This document shows positions 37,475 through 49,449 of a DNA stretch of 64,000 nucleotides, piece by piece; within the stretch, counting starts at the first letter, position 1; each line of letters begins with the position of its first letter. Under the pieces are notes generated by a model, which saw only the letters and a program-made list of their open reading frames with translations, had not been told where the DNA came from and did not search any database. The stretch spans positions 806,001 through 870,000 of the forward strand of contig KN817521.1 in NCBI GenBank assembly GCA_000827495.1, in the 5' to 3' direction. The stretch comes from Hypholoma sublateritium FD-334 SS-4 (taxonomy: Eukaryota; Basidiomycota; Agaricomycetes; Agaricales; Strophariaceae). The position numbers and the translations under genes are program-made.

Positions 37475-39754
37475 TCAGTCCACGTCGTCCCATACCTTAT
37501 TGCCACGAGTAAGCTGAAAAGTACGCTTGGCAATTTTTTTGTTGGGACGAGGGCCTGTCATGGACAAGTTTGTGTAGCTTGGTCCTTCTTCATTCTTGTA
37601 TTTTCCCCTTTTGCCTATATCACTACCTGTGCCTCCGAAAATCTTATTCCTGTGTCGAGATTTGGGTTGGCTTCGTTCAAGCGGCTTGATTTTCGGTATA
37701 TGGGGGAAAAGATCACCCCAATTAGATTTACGGGCATCATAGAAGGCTTGTTTGCCTTGTGATCTGGGTATTGTAAGCCGCATAATTTTACCTTGAAGTA
37801 GATTGATCAGCTAAAATCATAGAAATAGTCGTAGTTGACAAACCTTCCGCAGTGCAGCTATCTAAAACAATATGACCGCTTCTCTTCAAAGGAGGAAAGA
37901 CAAGCCTCGGCCACGAGTATGCCTCCTTTCTCAGTATTTCCTGGAGCTCGGACTGTTCCAAATTATCGCCGGCGTAGGCGATCATAGATTTAGGCGTGAG
38001 GATCTCGATGTCTGGTGATGAAACCGGGACTGATGTTGAATCCTCGATGTGAATTTTCAGCTCCTTCATCGGAATAGCGGCGTCATGTTCTTTCCTCAAT
38101 ACTTGTTTCCCAATTGCGCCAATCCGCCCGATGTCAGTCATAACAGCGTCAGGCCGCAGCCCTCGGCGTATGATAACATAAGAATAGCCGATGTCTTCAT
38201 GTCCTACACCTGAATGTTTGGTGCGCCGGACGAAAGCCGGTCGCTGAAGGCGTTGAGAGAAACCACATATGATAGGGGCACCTCCGGAATGGAGCAAAGG
38301 ACAGGGACGATCATGAGGACACTGATGCGCCGAAAATCAGTACGCAGATAGCCAACGAAAAAGAGAATACTGACAGGTGCCACCACATGCGATCCTAGAA
38401 GGTCAGATGAAGCTTTGTTGGGATCGTCGAGTTCAGCTTTGCTCAATTGCAGTATATACTCTCTTGCATGCGCGATAACTTCAAAGCCTTCTCGGGTGTT
38501 ATGATCGATGAGAATCTGTTTTGCATTGCCGTTAGGAAATGATGGTCCAATAGTGATAAAAAAAAGTACTATGGTGTTGGCTCCGCTATTCCACATTTCT
38601 CGGACTAGGTTTTTTTGTGCGATTGAAGACGGTAAGCTTGTAAGCATGAACGCAGATAATGCTAGAGTTTTATCTGAATTGTCGCGTGGCGTTTTGTGTT
38701 CCTCCTTGAAAGATTTCGCCCACTTCATATTGAGGTCTCCGACAGAAGTATCTAAGACAAATAATCAGATTGATTCAAGTAATGGAATGCAGTCGCTCAC
38801 TGGAAACCAATTTTTCACCAATGGCTACTAGTCCTTCTCTTTTCTCAAGAGCTATATAAGATTTGACAGTAGAAGCAACTGCAGTCATTTTGTCTGTATC
38901 TGTTTCATTCTGAAATGCATACAGTGATGCCCTATTCCTTGTAAATAAAACGCATATATACCAATGACAATGTATGGCCCACCATAGACCGCTCCCTGTT
39001 CCAGAGCCCCAGTCAATTACATTTTCTATTCGAAGCTGAGATCCCAGTCTCTGCTTCAGATGGAGTAACACTGAAGTTATTGCAGAGTAATGGGCGGGGA
39101 GAGCCACTGTGGCAAAGGCCGTCCCATCCCTCGTCGAATGACGCGCTGCTTGCGTCCGGGAACGGTATTTTTTGTTGTAATCTGCATCCCAGTCGTCTTC
39201 CGAGCTTCCATCTGTCCCAGGTGTTGTAAACAATCGTCTTGCATCACTTCGTATCTCGGACTTCTCCCTCTCTGCAATGTATTAGTCGTGAAATAACTGA
39301 CACCAATTAACGAATAATAATCACCAGCAATAAGTAGATTGATAGCGGTTTGAAGCTCCAGAGGTATAATGACTGTACCTAATTGGTCTGATCCAAACAA
39401 TGTAGCAGGTGATTTTCTGTGCCCAGAGTCATGATCTTCTTCGACAAACAGCTTCGACGAGGCTGAATCCATTGACACCCAATCCTCCGAGGTAATTTCA
39501 TGAATTGCGGATGTCGATTCACCCTTCAGAACTTCTAATTCTCTGCGAGGTCTCACAGGATCCAAGCTATGTTTCTTGAGAGTTATATCAATATCTTGTA
39601 GCAGTTGCCGGTAGCTGGGATCGAGGTCGAGAGTGTTATTTGGAAGACTAGACACTCTGGATGAGGATCTAAACAAGATAAAAGGGGGGGGCACCGGTTG
39701 AATTGAAGGGACCCCTATCCTCAGGGAAGAAACTTTGGGCGCCTTTCTGAGCAT
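37475..39754 (-). CDS. RSM22: RSM22/METTL17 mitoribosome assembly methyltransferase-like protein
   Basis: Acts in mitochondrial small-subunit assembly; relatives bind an Fe-S cluster and have a SAM-type fold. The chosen start at 39754 gives MLRKAPKVSSLRIGVPS, an acid-free presequence; an upstream open frame to 39904 starts less plausibly. Motifs: SYRQLLQDIDITLKKHSLDP, DGTAFATVALPAHYSAITSVL, the nucleotide-fold glycine loop NVIDWGSGTGSGLWWA, AFMLTSLPS, GANTIVLIDHNTREGFEVI, and the Cys cluster CPHDRPCPLLHSG, whose first Cys follows an intron directly. The tail has RIGAIGKQ, YSWPRLVFPPLKRSGHI and a lysine-rich end with SNWGDLFPH. About seven exons. Divergent from SAD1 with 289 bp between starts. 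Confidence 0.9.
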
Positions 39755-40043
39755 GGTCAGAGAATTGTCGAACTCGGAGAGTGGAAAACAGGAAAGCTCG
39801 TAACTGCCAGTCTCGCGGAAACTTGGCGCCCTCAGCACTTCGGCCCGGTGTGGTTGAAATTTTGATCGACGATGTGTATTACGTAACCTAAGTCCAATAA
39901 GCAACTCTTCAGAGTCGGTGTCATCGGCAAGCTCTTCACCAACTCCCCGTTTTGAACTTGCCCTTTGAAAGCTTGCTTGTACGCGATACCTCGGCTTTGA
40001 GTCTCGTGTAAGTTGCAGAATACCGAACCTTCGTCACTTACGC
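39755..40043. promoter_or_regulatory. shared upstream region of RSM22 and SAD1
   Basis: Short divergent spacer that should carry both promoters. If RSM22 starts upstream at 39904 the spacer shrinks to about 140 bp. No TATA box seen. Confidence 0.4.
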
Positions 40044-41987
40044 ATGGTTGAACAAGCAACCAAACGCGGCGACGATACCGCGAATCTCAATGCCGCTCAA
40101 CGACCAAGCAAACGCGCAAGGATGAACTCAAACGGGGACACAGAAATCCCAGATGTAAAACATGTATCGGAGCCTGTCAGTTCAACGGATGTGTACGATA
40201 TTGAAGACGACTCAGTATATCAACCTGAAGAAATTCGTGCATCTGACTTGTATCTTGACACGGCAAGCTCTTCCGATTTAAACGTTGTTCTCGTCGCGTT
40301 AATTGTGCAACGTTAGATCAGTAGGACAATCCTAGATTTTGACTTTGAGAAAGTCTGCTCTGTATCTCTGTCAAACATCAATATCTATGGATGTTTAGTG
40401 TGTGGCAAATACTTCCAGGGCAGAGGTCGTAGTTCCTACGCCTATGCCCATTCCATTCATGAAGACCATCACGTTTTCATCAACCTCGAAACGACAAAGG
40501 TACCTGATTCTGACGCTTTGAGTCATCCCTCTAACCGTATCAAACATAGGTATATGTGCTTCCTGATGGATATCCCGTGTCAGACCCTTCCCTGGAGGAC
40601 ATTTCATACGTCCTGACCCCCACATTCACCCAGAACTCCATCGCCAATCTATCATCCCCTTCTCATCTTAGCCGACTGTCTTATGATCTCAATCACAAGC
40701 CATATCTCTCGGGTTATGTCGGTCTAAATAACATCAAAAGGAACGACCACATGAACGTCATTATCCATGCTCTAGTACATGTGCCACCTCTACGGGATTA
40801 TCTATTGCTTTCAAACTTCCGGGGAAAGGAGTCGGAGCTCCTGAAGCGGTTTGCGGGACTTTCTAAAAAGATCTGGAATCCCCGTTTGTTCAAAAGCCAA
40901 GTCAGTCCTCATGAATTTCTGCAAGAAGTAAATAGGGCCAGCGCTGGGAAATTCCGTCTCGAGGAACAAGGCGACCCAGTCGATTTTTTAGGTTGGTTAC
41001 TTAATCGCCTTCATAAAGACTTAGGCGGATCAAAGAAGAAGGACTCCAGTACGCCTCTTCTTGCTATTTTGAACGACTTCGGCTTATCCAAAGCATTAAG
41101 GCATCATTTTCCATACATTCCAGGGTGAGGTTAGAGTTGAAACTCAGCAAGTCCTCGTTCGTCCAGATTCTGGGGAAAATGAGAAACCAAAATTCGATAT
41201 AGACCGCGGTCAGTAATTTTAAATATACATTTCTAATATAACAGACCTGACGAGATATCGATCTTGATATTCCAGATTCCAGAACATCGGTGTCACCGTT
41301 TCTCTTTCTCGCGGTCGATCTGCCTCCACCTCCGTTGTTTCAGGATTCGGTGGAAAAGAATATCATACCGCAAGTTAGCATTCACTCAGTGCTGTCCAAA
41401 TACGATGGGAAAACTGCACAGGTCAGATATACTGTTCTTCTACATGAAAGCATTCCTCCTTATCGATATTTCAGGAATCCGCTGGACATCTACGACGTTA
41501 TAAATGCCAACAGTTGCCACCTTACCTCATACTCCATTTCAAACGATTCACCAAGAATGCTTTCGTTGAGGAGAAGAACCCGACGATTATCAATTTTCCA
41601 TTGCGCGGCTTGGACTTGAAAGAATGTAAGGCATTGATTTATCCCTCTTGGTTTGGGCTTATCTTCTCACTCCATGCAGACGTTGATGCACCTCCCGACA
41701 ACAGGTCAACTCTGTACGATCTGATCGCTAATGTCACCCATGAATCAGTAGCAGGAACTACACGAGACAAAGAAAACACCGTCTGGAAGGCCCATCTCCG
41801 TGCGGGAGGTGGCGGTGGTGATAACGAGAAATGGTTCATGATTCAAGATCTAATCGTCGAAGAAACACGGAAAGAAATGATCTTCTTGGGAGAAACAATA
41901 CTTCAGGTACATGATATCACATTCACCGTGTAAATTGACCTAAGCACGTCATTGTAGATATGGGAACGCAGAAAAGATGCTCAGTGA
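40044..41987 (+). CDS. SAD1: SAD1/USP39, U4/U6.U5 tri-snRNP-associated inactive ubiquitin peptidase
   Basis: Splicing factor that stabilises the tri-snRNP. After an N-terminal Lys/Arg leader (RPSKRARMNSNG) and an acidic stretch come LYLDTISRTILDFDFEKVC, the UBP zinc finger (YGCLVCGKYFQGRG with later His residues, FINLETTKVYVLPDGYPV), and the USP-like fold starting GYVGLNNIKRNDHMNVIIHAL. The catalytic Cys of active USPs is replaced (NDHMN where active enzymes have NTCYM), as in other Sad1/USP39. Later blocks: VSPHEFLQEVNRAS, QLPPYLILHFKRFTKN, NPTIINFPLRGLDL, EKWFMIQDLIVEE; the C-terminus is IWERRKDAQ. Intron 1 (40263-40316) starts with GC (GCAAGC); using it keeps LDT-ISRTIL in frame. Around seven exons. 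Confidence 0.93.
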
Positions 41988-42794
41988 TTTCGTTGGCAAA
42001 GCCCGTTTTCACCGTTCCTTTTCCTTGGTCCTTCGTGTCCGACTGGGACAACGTGTACGGGGTAAAGCGTCGTCTAAGAACCTGGGAGATCAACGGCAAT
42101 TAACACCGCTCAAAATCACACGTTTATCTAGGGCTCTGCTACTGGCTGGGGTCGTTGTCTTTGCCTTGTCCTTGATTATTTGGGATCACGGTCGAGGATG
42201 GGGTGTTGAATACATTCGAACCATCCGCTCTAAGTCAGTGTACAACATCAGTGTTATTGTACCTCCGTTAGATTTGAATTTATTGCCTACGGTTGCTTGA
42301 TTTCTCCAAGGACGATTGGTTTGAAAATATAGATACCTGACGCGACGCCTAAAATAGCGGTCTTGGGTCAGGTAAATGCCTGCTCAACGAGCGACTGAGC
42401 TAACCTGTTGCAGCTGCAACCAAGAATGGAAAGGCCCTACGAAGGGCTGACATTGTCCAAGAGTAAATGAAATGAGTGTTTGGTGAGCAGTATATCCAGT
42501 GGCCGAACGCAAAGTAGAAGATCAATGTTTGCGTTCAACGTACAACAGCGGCGTGTGCCGACTTCCGCCTTACTTAATTTAAGACGGACTTTAGAATCAC
42601 GGTTTAAAGACCGCGAATAGGCACCTTGGCACGTGCTAATGACAAAGGTGGTGTGCGATTTACTGCAAAAGGAAGTAATATTGAATGATAGGGGTTACGG
42701 TAGACAATATTACAGGCGGAGCACAAAACGCGGAGTAAGAGGAGAAAGAAACATTTGCATACAAGCCATATAGGTCCCAATGAGACGCCCTCGT
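41988..42794. other. intergenic between SAD1 and the first dsRBD gene
   Basis: Convergent 3' flanks. A 107-codon frame starting inside the SAD1 end (41977) encodes one hydrophobic segment but overlaps the stop and shows no family motif, so it is not called. Nothing else recognised. Confidence 0.45.
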
Positions 42795-43237
42795 TTACCC
42801 TCTCAAGCTCTTTGGGTCAACGTTAGCACAAATCCGCCAAAGTGAAGATGTCCATATTTTACTTACAGCTAGCGCTTCTTTCGCCGCCAGTTGCTTGGCA
42901 TCGGCCTTCGACACGCCACTCCCAGTGCCTTTGAGCTCTCCTCCTACTAGATGTAAAAAAGAATCAACACAGATGAAACGGTAGTAAAATTGGGATGGTA
43001 CTTACCTCGGCATTCAACGGTCCAGGTAGGTGCATGCGATGGTCCGGAAGACTTTTCCGACCATGCTATCAAGTGCGTTTGTTGTTTGTCCTGAAGAACT
43101 ATGACCTTCTCGTCAACCAGTCAGAGCTCCTACTGTGTCGTGGAGTAGCTCACGGTTATTGAGTGATGTAACGTAGTCTGTAAACTAGTTTAGACGCAAT
43201 AAATGAGGCAGCGGCGACTGAGATACTGACTGGACAT
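42795..43237 (-). CDS. single-domain dsRNA-binding microprotein (72 aa), copy 1
   Basis: Five exons of 7, 24, 93, 80 and 15 bp, all with GT-AG introns of 53-59 bp, add up to exactly 73 codons. The product is one double-stranded RNA-binding motif and almost nothing else: NYVTSLNNLLQ (helix 1), LIAWSEKSSGPSHAPTWTVE (first strand and the GP.HAP.W loop), VGGELKGTGSGVSKADAK and QLAAKEALASL (the KK/KA..AAK..A helix 2 that contacts RNA). No nuclear signal or other domain. A slightly different last acceptor would lengthen the tail. Single-dsRBD small proteins of this form occur in mushroom fungi in my recollection; their function is not known to me. It is too fragmented for ORF calling. Transcribed in the same direction as its relative at 44.5-44.9 kb. 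Confidence 0.75.
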
Positions 43238-44479
43238 TGTCAAGGGACACAGATTTTGAAGGGCCTGAGTTATGGGAAAGCACCACCATTCCAGCCCTCT
43301 TTTTGTAGAGTTTGGAGTCTGAGCGCCTTATCGGATGAGGACGCGCCCGGTGATACCGCATCTGAAGTTCTTGAAAAGCCTTGCGACTATTTTACTGGAA
43401 GGTTATTACTTTTTTGTAAAGCAGTATAGCATTGACTGTATCACCTTGGGGTTAAGTAATCTGCCTCTGCAAACAGACCAGTACGCTGGCAGAAGACGGG
43501 AGACAATGAAATCGGGTAACGAGATTGGTCATGAAGTCTTCAGCGGAGAAGATACCGGATCTCCCACCAATTTCTGAGATCAAGTTATTTGTTGGACATT
43601 CGAGCAGTCCAGATCTGCGCCGGTTTGTGTCCAAATTGATAGACGCCGAAGTACAAATTATCAGCGACCAGTCAGATGATGATACAGAAGTGGCGCAAGA
43701 AGAGGATACAGTACGCCTTTGGAGATATTGTAAAAATCTTTGCCAGTCTTAGGCCCAAAGACTACGAGGAAGCAATCTTGCGATGGCCAATTATACCTTA
43801 CATCACATCATCAAAAGTAGAAATAACAAAGCAGTCCAGCATTGAACTGTTTCGTGACATGCTTTTGACGGCGAGGTATGCCGGAATTTGACGTCGATTC
43901 CCGGTTCGTGTGTCTCAATCGGAGCGTCCCTTCACCGAAAGTCTAATGTCTAACAGTCCAAGAGGAGTCAAAACAGATAAATGACAATTAAAGTGGCGGG
44001 GAGTTGGCCAATCGGAGAGAAAGCCAGTCGGAAGGAGATATTGGAAGTGGTTATCTTTGTTCGGCATTAGAGTTGGTGCTAACTAGTGGTGAATAGGTAT
44101 TGTATTTGTGCGATTAAGTGGTTCCCAATTAACATGAACCGTTTTAAGTACATGCGAAGCAACAAATTCAGCGTGTGTGCTACCTCTATGCCACTCGATA
44201 TTTGGGCAGGAACACGAGGCGGACCGATAAACCGCACTAGCTCGTCTTTAAACAATCAGTCAAGAATCATGTCGTGGAAAATGTGGTATCATTTATGTTA
44301 CAGTTCAAAGCAACGCATGCGTGTCATGAGGTTTTCGATCACACCGTTCTCCCGTGTAAGGTGGATCCTTAGTAGTTGGATTTAACGTGTAAAATGATTC
44401 GGGTTGCCAGGAAAACAAAGTGAAGTAATTATGATTATGAAGTATGATCACCGAGGGATATGACGACGGATGTAAGTCC
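43238..44479. other. spacer between the two dsRBD genes
   Basis: 1.24 kb. Apart from the broken frame listed separately (43531-43891), no feature is supported. It contains the upstream region of dsRBD copy 1. Confidence 0.4.
43531..43891 (+). pseudogene. possible broken reading frame, unknown product
   Basis: An ATG at 43531 opens KSSAEKIPDLPPISEIK and runs to about residue 70 (DQSDDDTEVAQEEDT). A second frame, overlapping near 43676-43750, continues FGDIVKIFASLRPKDYEEA to a stop at 43891. Composition on both sides looks protein-like, but no intron joins them: the obvious GTACGC-to-CAG removal leads to an in-frame TAG. It may be a frameshifted relic or chance. No family recognised. Confidence 0.25.
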
Positions 44480-44894
44480 TCAAGCATTCTGAGTTAAATT
44501 ATTCCATGCAATGTCGGCCGCTAGGTTCTTTGCGCCATTCTTCAATGGGGCCGATGCTTTCCCGAACGACTGTCCGTTCACTGAGAAGTAAGTATACCAG
44601 TCAGCGACGATAAACGATGATATAATCCCAAATAACATACATTTACAAACGGCGGTCCATGTCTTAGCGTTTGCAGGTCCAGTCCACGACATTTCCCAAC
44701 TAAGAGCCGCTAGTTGCCCTCGTTCTTGGAGATCTGGATAAATTCTGCTTTACCAACCGCGGATTTTTTAAAGCGTTAAACATTTGACATACATATATTT
44801 AGCCGGTCGACACCTACCAAGAGTGAGTAAAGGTCAGCACAAGCAGCTTGCGAACAGAGGTTGTCTTTGAACTCTTACCAGTAGCCGTAGACAT
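44480..44894 (-). CDS. single-domain dsRNA-binding microprotein (76 aa), copy 2
   Basis: Four exons (44879-44894, 44793-44813, 44641-44733, 44480-44580) total exactly 77 codons. The product is MSTATGVDRLNIYLQ followed by a dsRNA-binding motif: LAALSWEMSWTGPANAKTW, TAVCKLNGQSFGKASAPLK and NGAKNLAADIAWNNLTQNA. It aligns along its whole length with copy 1, and the third exon is 93 bp with the same phases and the same end point in both genes, which shows common descent; copy 1 has one extra 3' intron. The GP..AK.W loop and the K..A...A helix fit RNA binding, although the helix-2 lysine cluster is weaker than in canonical domains. A TATA box lies about 45 bp upstream of the ATG. The function is unknown to me. 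Confidence 0.72.
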
Positions 44895-47800
44895 GTTCTG
44901 CTTTCCTGCAGAGCTTACTGGTCGACAGACCCTGTTATATAGTGGTACCAAGAGATGAAGTAATCGCAGACAACCACAGCAAAATGTCGCACTCACTGGT
45001 GGTTCGAGTTCACATCCTGCAAAATCAAGGAGGTCATGAAGTGAAAATGAAATAATGGCGTTCATTTCCCCCACATATCGAGATAAATCGTCATAAAGAA
45101 GAGAACAAAGACAGTGTCCGAGCTATTACTTGCAGCAGATACTCGAGTCGACGTAGCGTACAACGTGGAGACGTAAGGCTGCAAAGAATCCAAAAAACAT
45201 GAAACAAGGCACCAGGGCGGTCGAGGTTGTCGATATGTGTTCTAAGTGAAAGTCTGCACGAATCTGCGCATTGTTGCTCATCCCGGAACCAAGAAGTATT
45301 ACATAGCTCCTAGATACAACACAAAGGACCTTCTCTTCCTTGAGCTGCGGTCAAGTCTCTGACGAAGCAAGACGGTAAGATTTTATGCTGACAAGCTGCC
45401 ATGAGGAAAACACGACTTCGACGGGCATCATATGCGTTCAGTGGGCCCGAATAATATTGATGGGAATATAGAGGCTACGGCCAAGTCATGGATGAGACAG
45501 ACATTTTGCGATTTCAAGAGGGGAGTCCAACAGCGTGGCGTCTGCCGCTTCGAACCGCTTCAATCAGACCTCGAAGTTTGGTGAATACTGTCTAGAAGAG
45601 AACCGCTTCCGAAAGTGACATGACTATGCCGTGTGTCCCAAAGTCCAAAAAGCACTGTTGCCGTGACCTGGTTCCGATAGTCTGGCACCTACTTTCTGCA
45701 TTAGTGTTGTCCTGGTGTCTGTGTTGGCGCTGACGTCTTTAAAAATGAAGCATGTCCTATTCTGAGCAGATGGGCATATTTTGATGAGTAGACTGTAGGT
45801 CGGTTCGCAGGATGTGCGCGCAAACTTACCTTAAGCCCGAGTCGAACTTTATCTGCATGAGCACACAATCATTTAATCCCGTATACTAGAGAACGAAGTT
45901 GCTAGAGGTAACTCTAGGGCGGGAAGATGATTGTACCATGGTCTTCACGAGGCACGAGGCAAGATTAGACAAAAAATCAGCAACAACGGGTTAGCCGGGA
46001 AATGAGTTTACGGCAACAGGAACTGCGAGACCCATATTCCAAAAAATTGGGGGTTTAATCACTGGTGAAAAGAACGGAGAAACTGAAAGGGGTAGTCGCT
46101 GCAAGTGTAACCTGAGAATTAAGGACACACGACTGCTCGATTACAGATCTTGTGACTGGTACCGCACTGGAGGAAATCCAGAGGAAATCCAAATTGGTTT
46201 GTCCCCATGCTTGAGGTAAAATAGCACAGCAGGGTATTGCATTTGGTTCCCATCTTCTTGGATCTGATGTTGTACAGCAACTTGTTGGGAATATCACCGA
46301 CGTCAGAATAGTTTTGGTCGCTGGGACTCACTAGATTTCCGGAAAACTTTGAAGTCAAGCCACACGAAAGATTATGTCCATATTATCATCCGAAGGTTTC
46401 GGATTTGCCGCCTGGAAATGAATATCTCGATGTAAGATAATTATGCGCGACTGCGTGATGTGTTTTGAACATTCTCACTGATCGTTAAAATTGGCATGAG
46501 AAGGCGGAGGTTTTTGAGACCGATGTTGTCTGCAGAGTTGAGAGGAATAATGCAGTGTTTGAACGTATATCTGTCCTGGTGTAATCAGCATATAGAAACT
46601 GCGTTGTCCTAAATTGGTTTCCACCCATGTATATTGTCTCAACATGAGCCATAGAACCGGCTATTCATACGCGCTGCTTGGGCGTCAGATCGCTCTATTG
46701 AGATAACGATTTACCCACAAACATTTCAAAGTTAACGTCCCAAATTCACCGCGCGAAGGATACATTTATTTCCTTAAACAATACGAATCCCTACACAGAT
46801 TGAACGCCGGTGTTTAGGAGTTATCAGGCTGTCAATAAGCACTACAGTCAAAGGCATTCACCGTTGGGGATAGATAATGAATGACTCTGTTCAAGATCTC
46901 TATTCGTCGTCGTGAGGCGCCTAATGGGCTGGACTCTGCGATGTCTCGAAGGCCAGAGATATTGGGGGTTTTATTGGTCATGGGGCTACCTGCTTTCGCT
47001 ACCACTTCTTAGATATATTAGATACATTTTCCGATTATCTGTGGGGTTGTCGACTTACCAAGTCCTATGTAGGTGGATAAGGCACCACACCATTCCTTGC
47101 AAGAAGCCGACGGAGAACAGCACAAACGCCATAACAAAATGAGCTGCTATGATATTGATTTGGGCAATTTTGAAGATGGGATTCTGACCAATTCTTTGGT
47201 CTGTGTTGGGTGGAAATCATGTTATGCGGGCTGAGATATTTCGTTGGAGATTACAGCAGCACAAAATTAACGGATGTATGCGCCGGAAGCGAGGGGATCA
47301 AGTGGGTTTAGTAGGCTCTTTATTGTTTGCGCCCACTTGCAACCAATGTATCTAGGTTGCATTTACGTCTATTGAAAGCCACCGTCTGCCTGGAGGGTTT
47401 TAATAGGATATTAAAATTACGCACCTTTCCAATGAAGACAGAGTCATCCCATTGGCAATCCTGATATATACCAACTGAGAATTTGCTTCAAAGCCGGTAG
47501 AATGCCAGCGCGCTCGCTCGGTAAGATATCTAGCGGGGGTCAAGTATAATTCCAAACATTTCATTTTGGCATACTATAGCCTACTATGCATGAATGTGAG
47601 ATTGACAGGGCCAGAGAGATGGCATCAAGCGGCCTGGAAGGCGTGAGGGTGGGCGTCGCCCCTAATGGCAATATTAGAATGGTATTCAGTGATGCCGCCC
47701 ACGGATGGGAAGGTGTCGTCAAGTGGTTGAGCACACTCAGACCAGAGAAGAGTCTTGTCTTGGAGTCCCCTACATTTTTTTGCGCCGCATATTGAGGGCG

Positions 47801-48186
47801 AAAGAGGAGCTGAGAAAGAGGGAAACAAGAAGCAAAAGCTTCTAGGAACGCATTGAGCGCTGAGCGGCAAGATGCGGAGGTGGCAAGGATGCCATCAGCA
47901 ACTGGACAAGAGACAACCGGGGCCAATCTCTAACATCGAACTTTCCTCCACACTCCCATCCGCCTTTCTCCCCCTCCGGCCCCCGTCGTCATCATCGTCG
48001 GCGGCCCCTCTGCAGATATTGTGTGTTTAGACCCCCTCTAAACCATCCTTTCCCACGGTTTCTCGGGTCTTCGGTGTTATTCCTTGACGGTAGCTGTTGT
48101 TAGCTGGCCATTTTGACTGCTTTCTAACCTCCTTTTTCTTCCCAAGGCCTCAGCTTCTTGCTTCTTCGCCCATCAAGCCGTTCAAC
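44895..48186. other. 3.3-kb gene-poor region
   Basis: Visibly AT-richer than the coding regions and full of stop codons in all frames. Short frames (for example minus 46055-46358, plus 46912-47142, both strands 47561-47926) have no motif and inconsistent splice possibilities. No terminal repeats, transposase or tRNA recognised. The last 250 bp is pyrimidine-rich, as expected for the leader and promoter of the G-beta gene. Confidence 0.5.
44934..44942 (-). promoter_or_regulatory. TATA box upstream of dsRBD copy 2
   Basis: CTATATAAC on the minus strand, about 45 bp before the ATG at 44894. The distance is short for a fungal leader, but the match is strong. Confidence 0.45.
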
Positions 48187-49449
48187 ATGTCTCAAAATCA
48201 AGGCGATATCCAAGAGAGGATTGCGGCCGCGCGCAGGGAGGCCGAGAGTTTGAAGGAAAAAATTAGGGCAAAAAGAGAATCATCAGCCGATACCAGTTGT
48301 AAGCATTGTCAGCCTCACTCACAGCAACCTACATGATTGACTTGCTCCATAGTGCGCGCAATGGCTGCCGAGGTAGATGCATTACCTCGTATTGTGATGC
48401 GCCCCAGACGCGCTCTCAGGGGCCATCTGGCCAAGATTTACGCAATGCACTGGGCTGCTGACCGTCGCCACCTTGTATCGGCTTCTCAAGACGGAAAGCT
48501 CATCGTTTGGGACGCCTACACCACCAACAAAGTCCACGCCATCCCTCTGCGATCAAGTTGGGTCATGACCTGTGCTTACTCACCATCCGGCAACTTCGTC
48601 GCCTGTGGAGGTCTCGACAATATTTGCTCCATCTACAGCCTCAACAATAAGGATGGAACTACTGCCAAAGGCGCCCGAGAGTTGAGCGCGCACTCGGGTT
48701 ATCTCAGTTGTTGCCGATTCATCAACGATCGTCAAATCGTGACGAGCTCGGGCGATATGACGTGTATGCTGTGGGATATTGAAGCTGGTGTTCGAGTTGT
48801 TGAATTCAGCGACCACACTGGCGATGTTATGAGGTTAGCTGCATTTTTCGCGGGGGTTTTACGCGATTTTGACCTTTTCCAGCCTTTCGCTCGGTCCCAA
48901 TCAGAACGTATTTGTTTCGGGTGCCTGCGACGCGACAGCGAAGCTTTGGGATATCAGAACAGGCCGAGCCACGCAGACGTTCACCGGGCATGAGTCCGAC
49001 ATCAACGCCGTCCAGTACGATTTTATTTGTCTCCGCCGCAAATTTGCCGCTTACATATGTCCATTTCCAATAGATTCTTCCCTAACGGTGACGCTTTCGC
49101 CACTGGTTCCGATGATGCTTCCTGTCGTCTGTTCGATATTCGTGCAGACCGTGAATTGAATACATTCACGCATGATAACATCCTCTGCGGTATCACATCG
49201 GTTGCCTTCTCCATATCCGGTCGTATCCTGTTCGGTGGTTACGATGATTGGACTTGTAACGTCTGGGATACTCTGAAGGGCGAACGCGTTGGTGTTCTGA
49301 CAGGCCACGAAAACAGAGTTAGTTGCTTGGGTGTCAGCATCGATGGCATGGCCCTTTGCACAGGCAGTTGGGACAGCACTCTCAGGGTATGTTTTTGTTA
49401 TTCATGTAATCCATATGTTGGCTAATATTGTTTATAGGTCTGGGCGTAA
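48187..49449 (+). CDS. heterotrimeric G protein beta subunit
   Basis: Seven-bladed WD40 propeller that pairs with G-gamma and transmits receptor signals for mating and nutrient response in fungi. The N-terminal coiled coil is [21 protein letters not shown]; repeats follow in order: [19 protein letters not shown] with [59 protein letters not shown] with [25 protein letters not shown] with [30 protein letters not shown] with [33 protein letters not shown], and [20 protein letters not shown] with WDSTLRVWA-TAA. The last exon is only the final VWA and stop. About 350 residues, the standard length. ATG at 48187; intron 1 splits the codon before RAMAAEV. Confidence 0.96.

Noticed and set aside
41977..42300. 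107-codon plus-strand frame with one hydrophobic segment
   Set aside because: It starts inside the SAD1 coding end and has no motif, no promoter room and no homology I can name.
45000..45020. GGTTCGAG stretch resembling a tRNA B box
   Set aside because: No matching A box or cloverleaf stems could be drawn around it.
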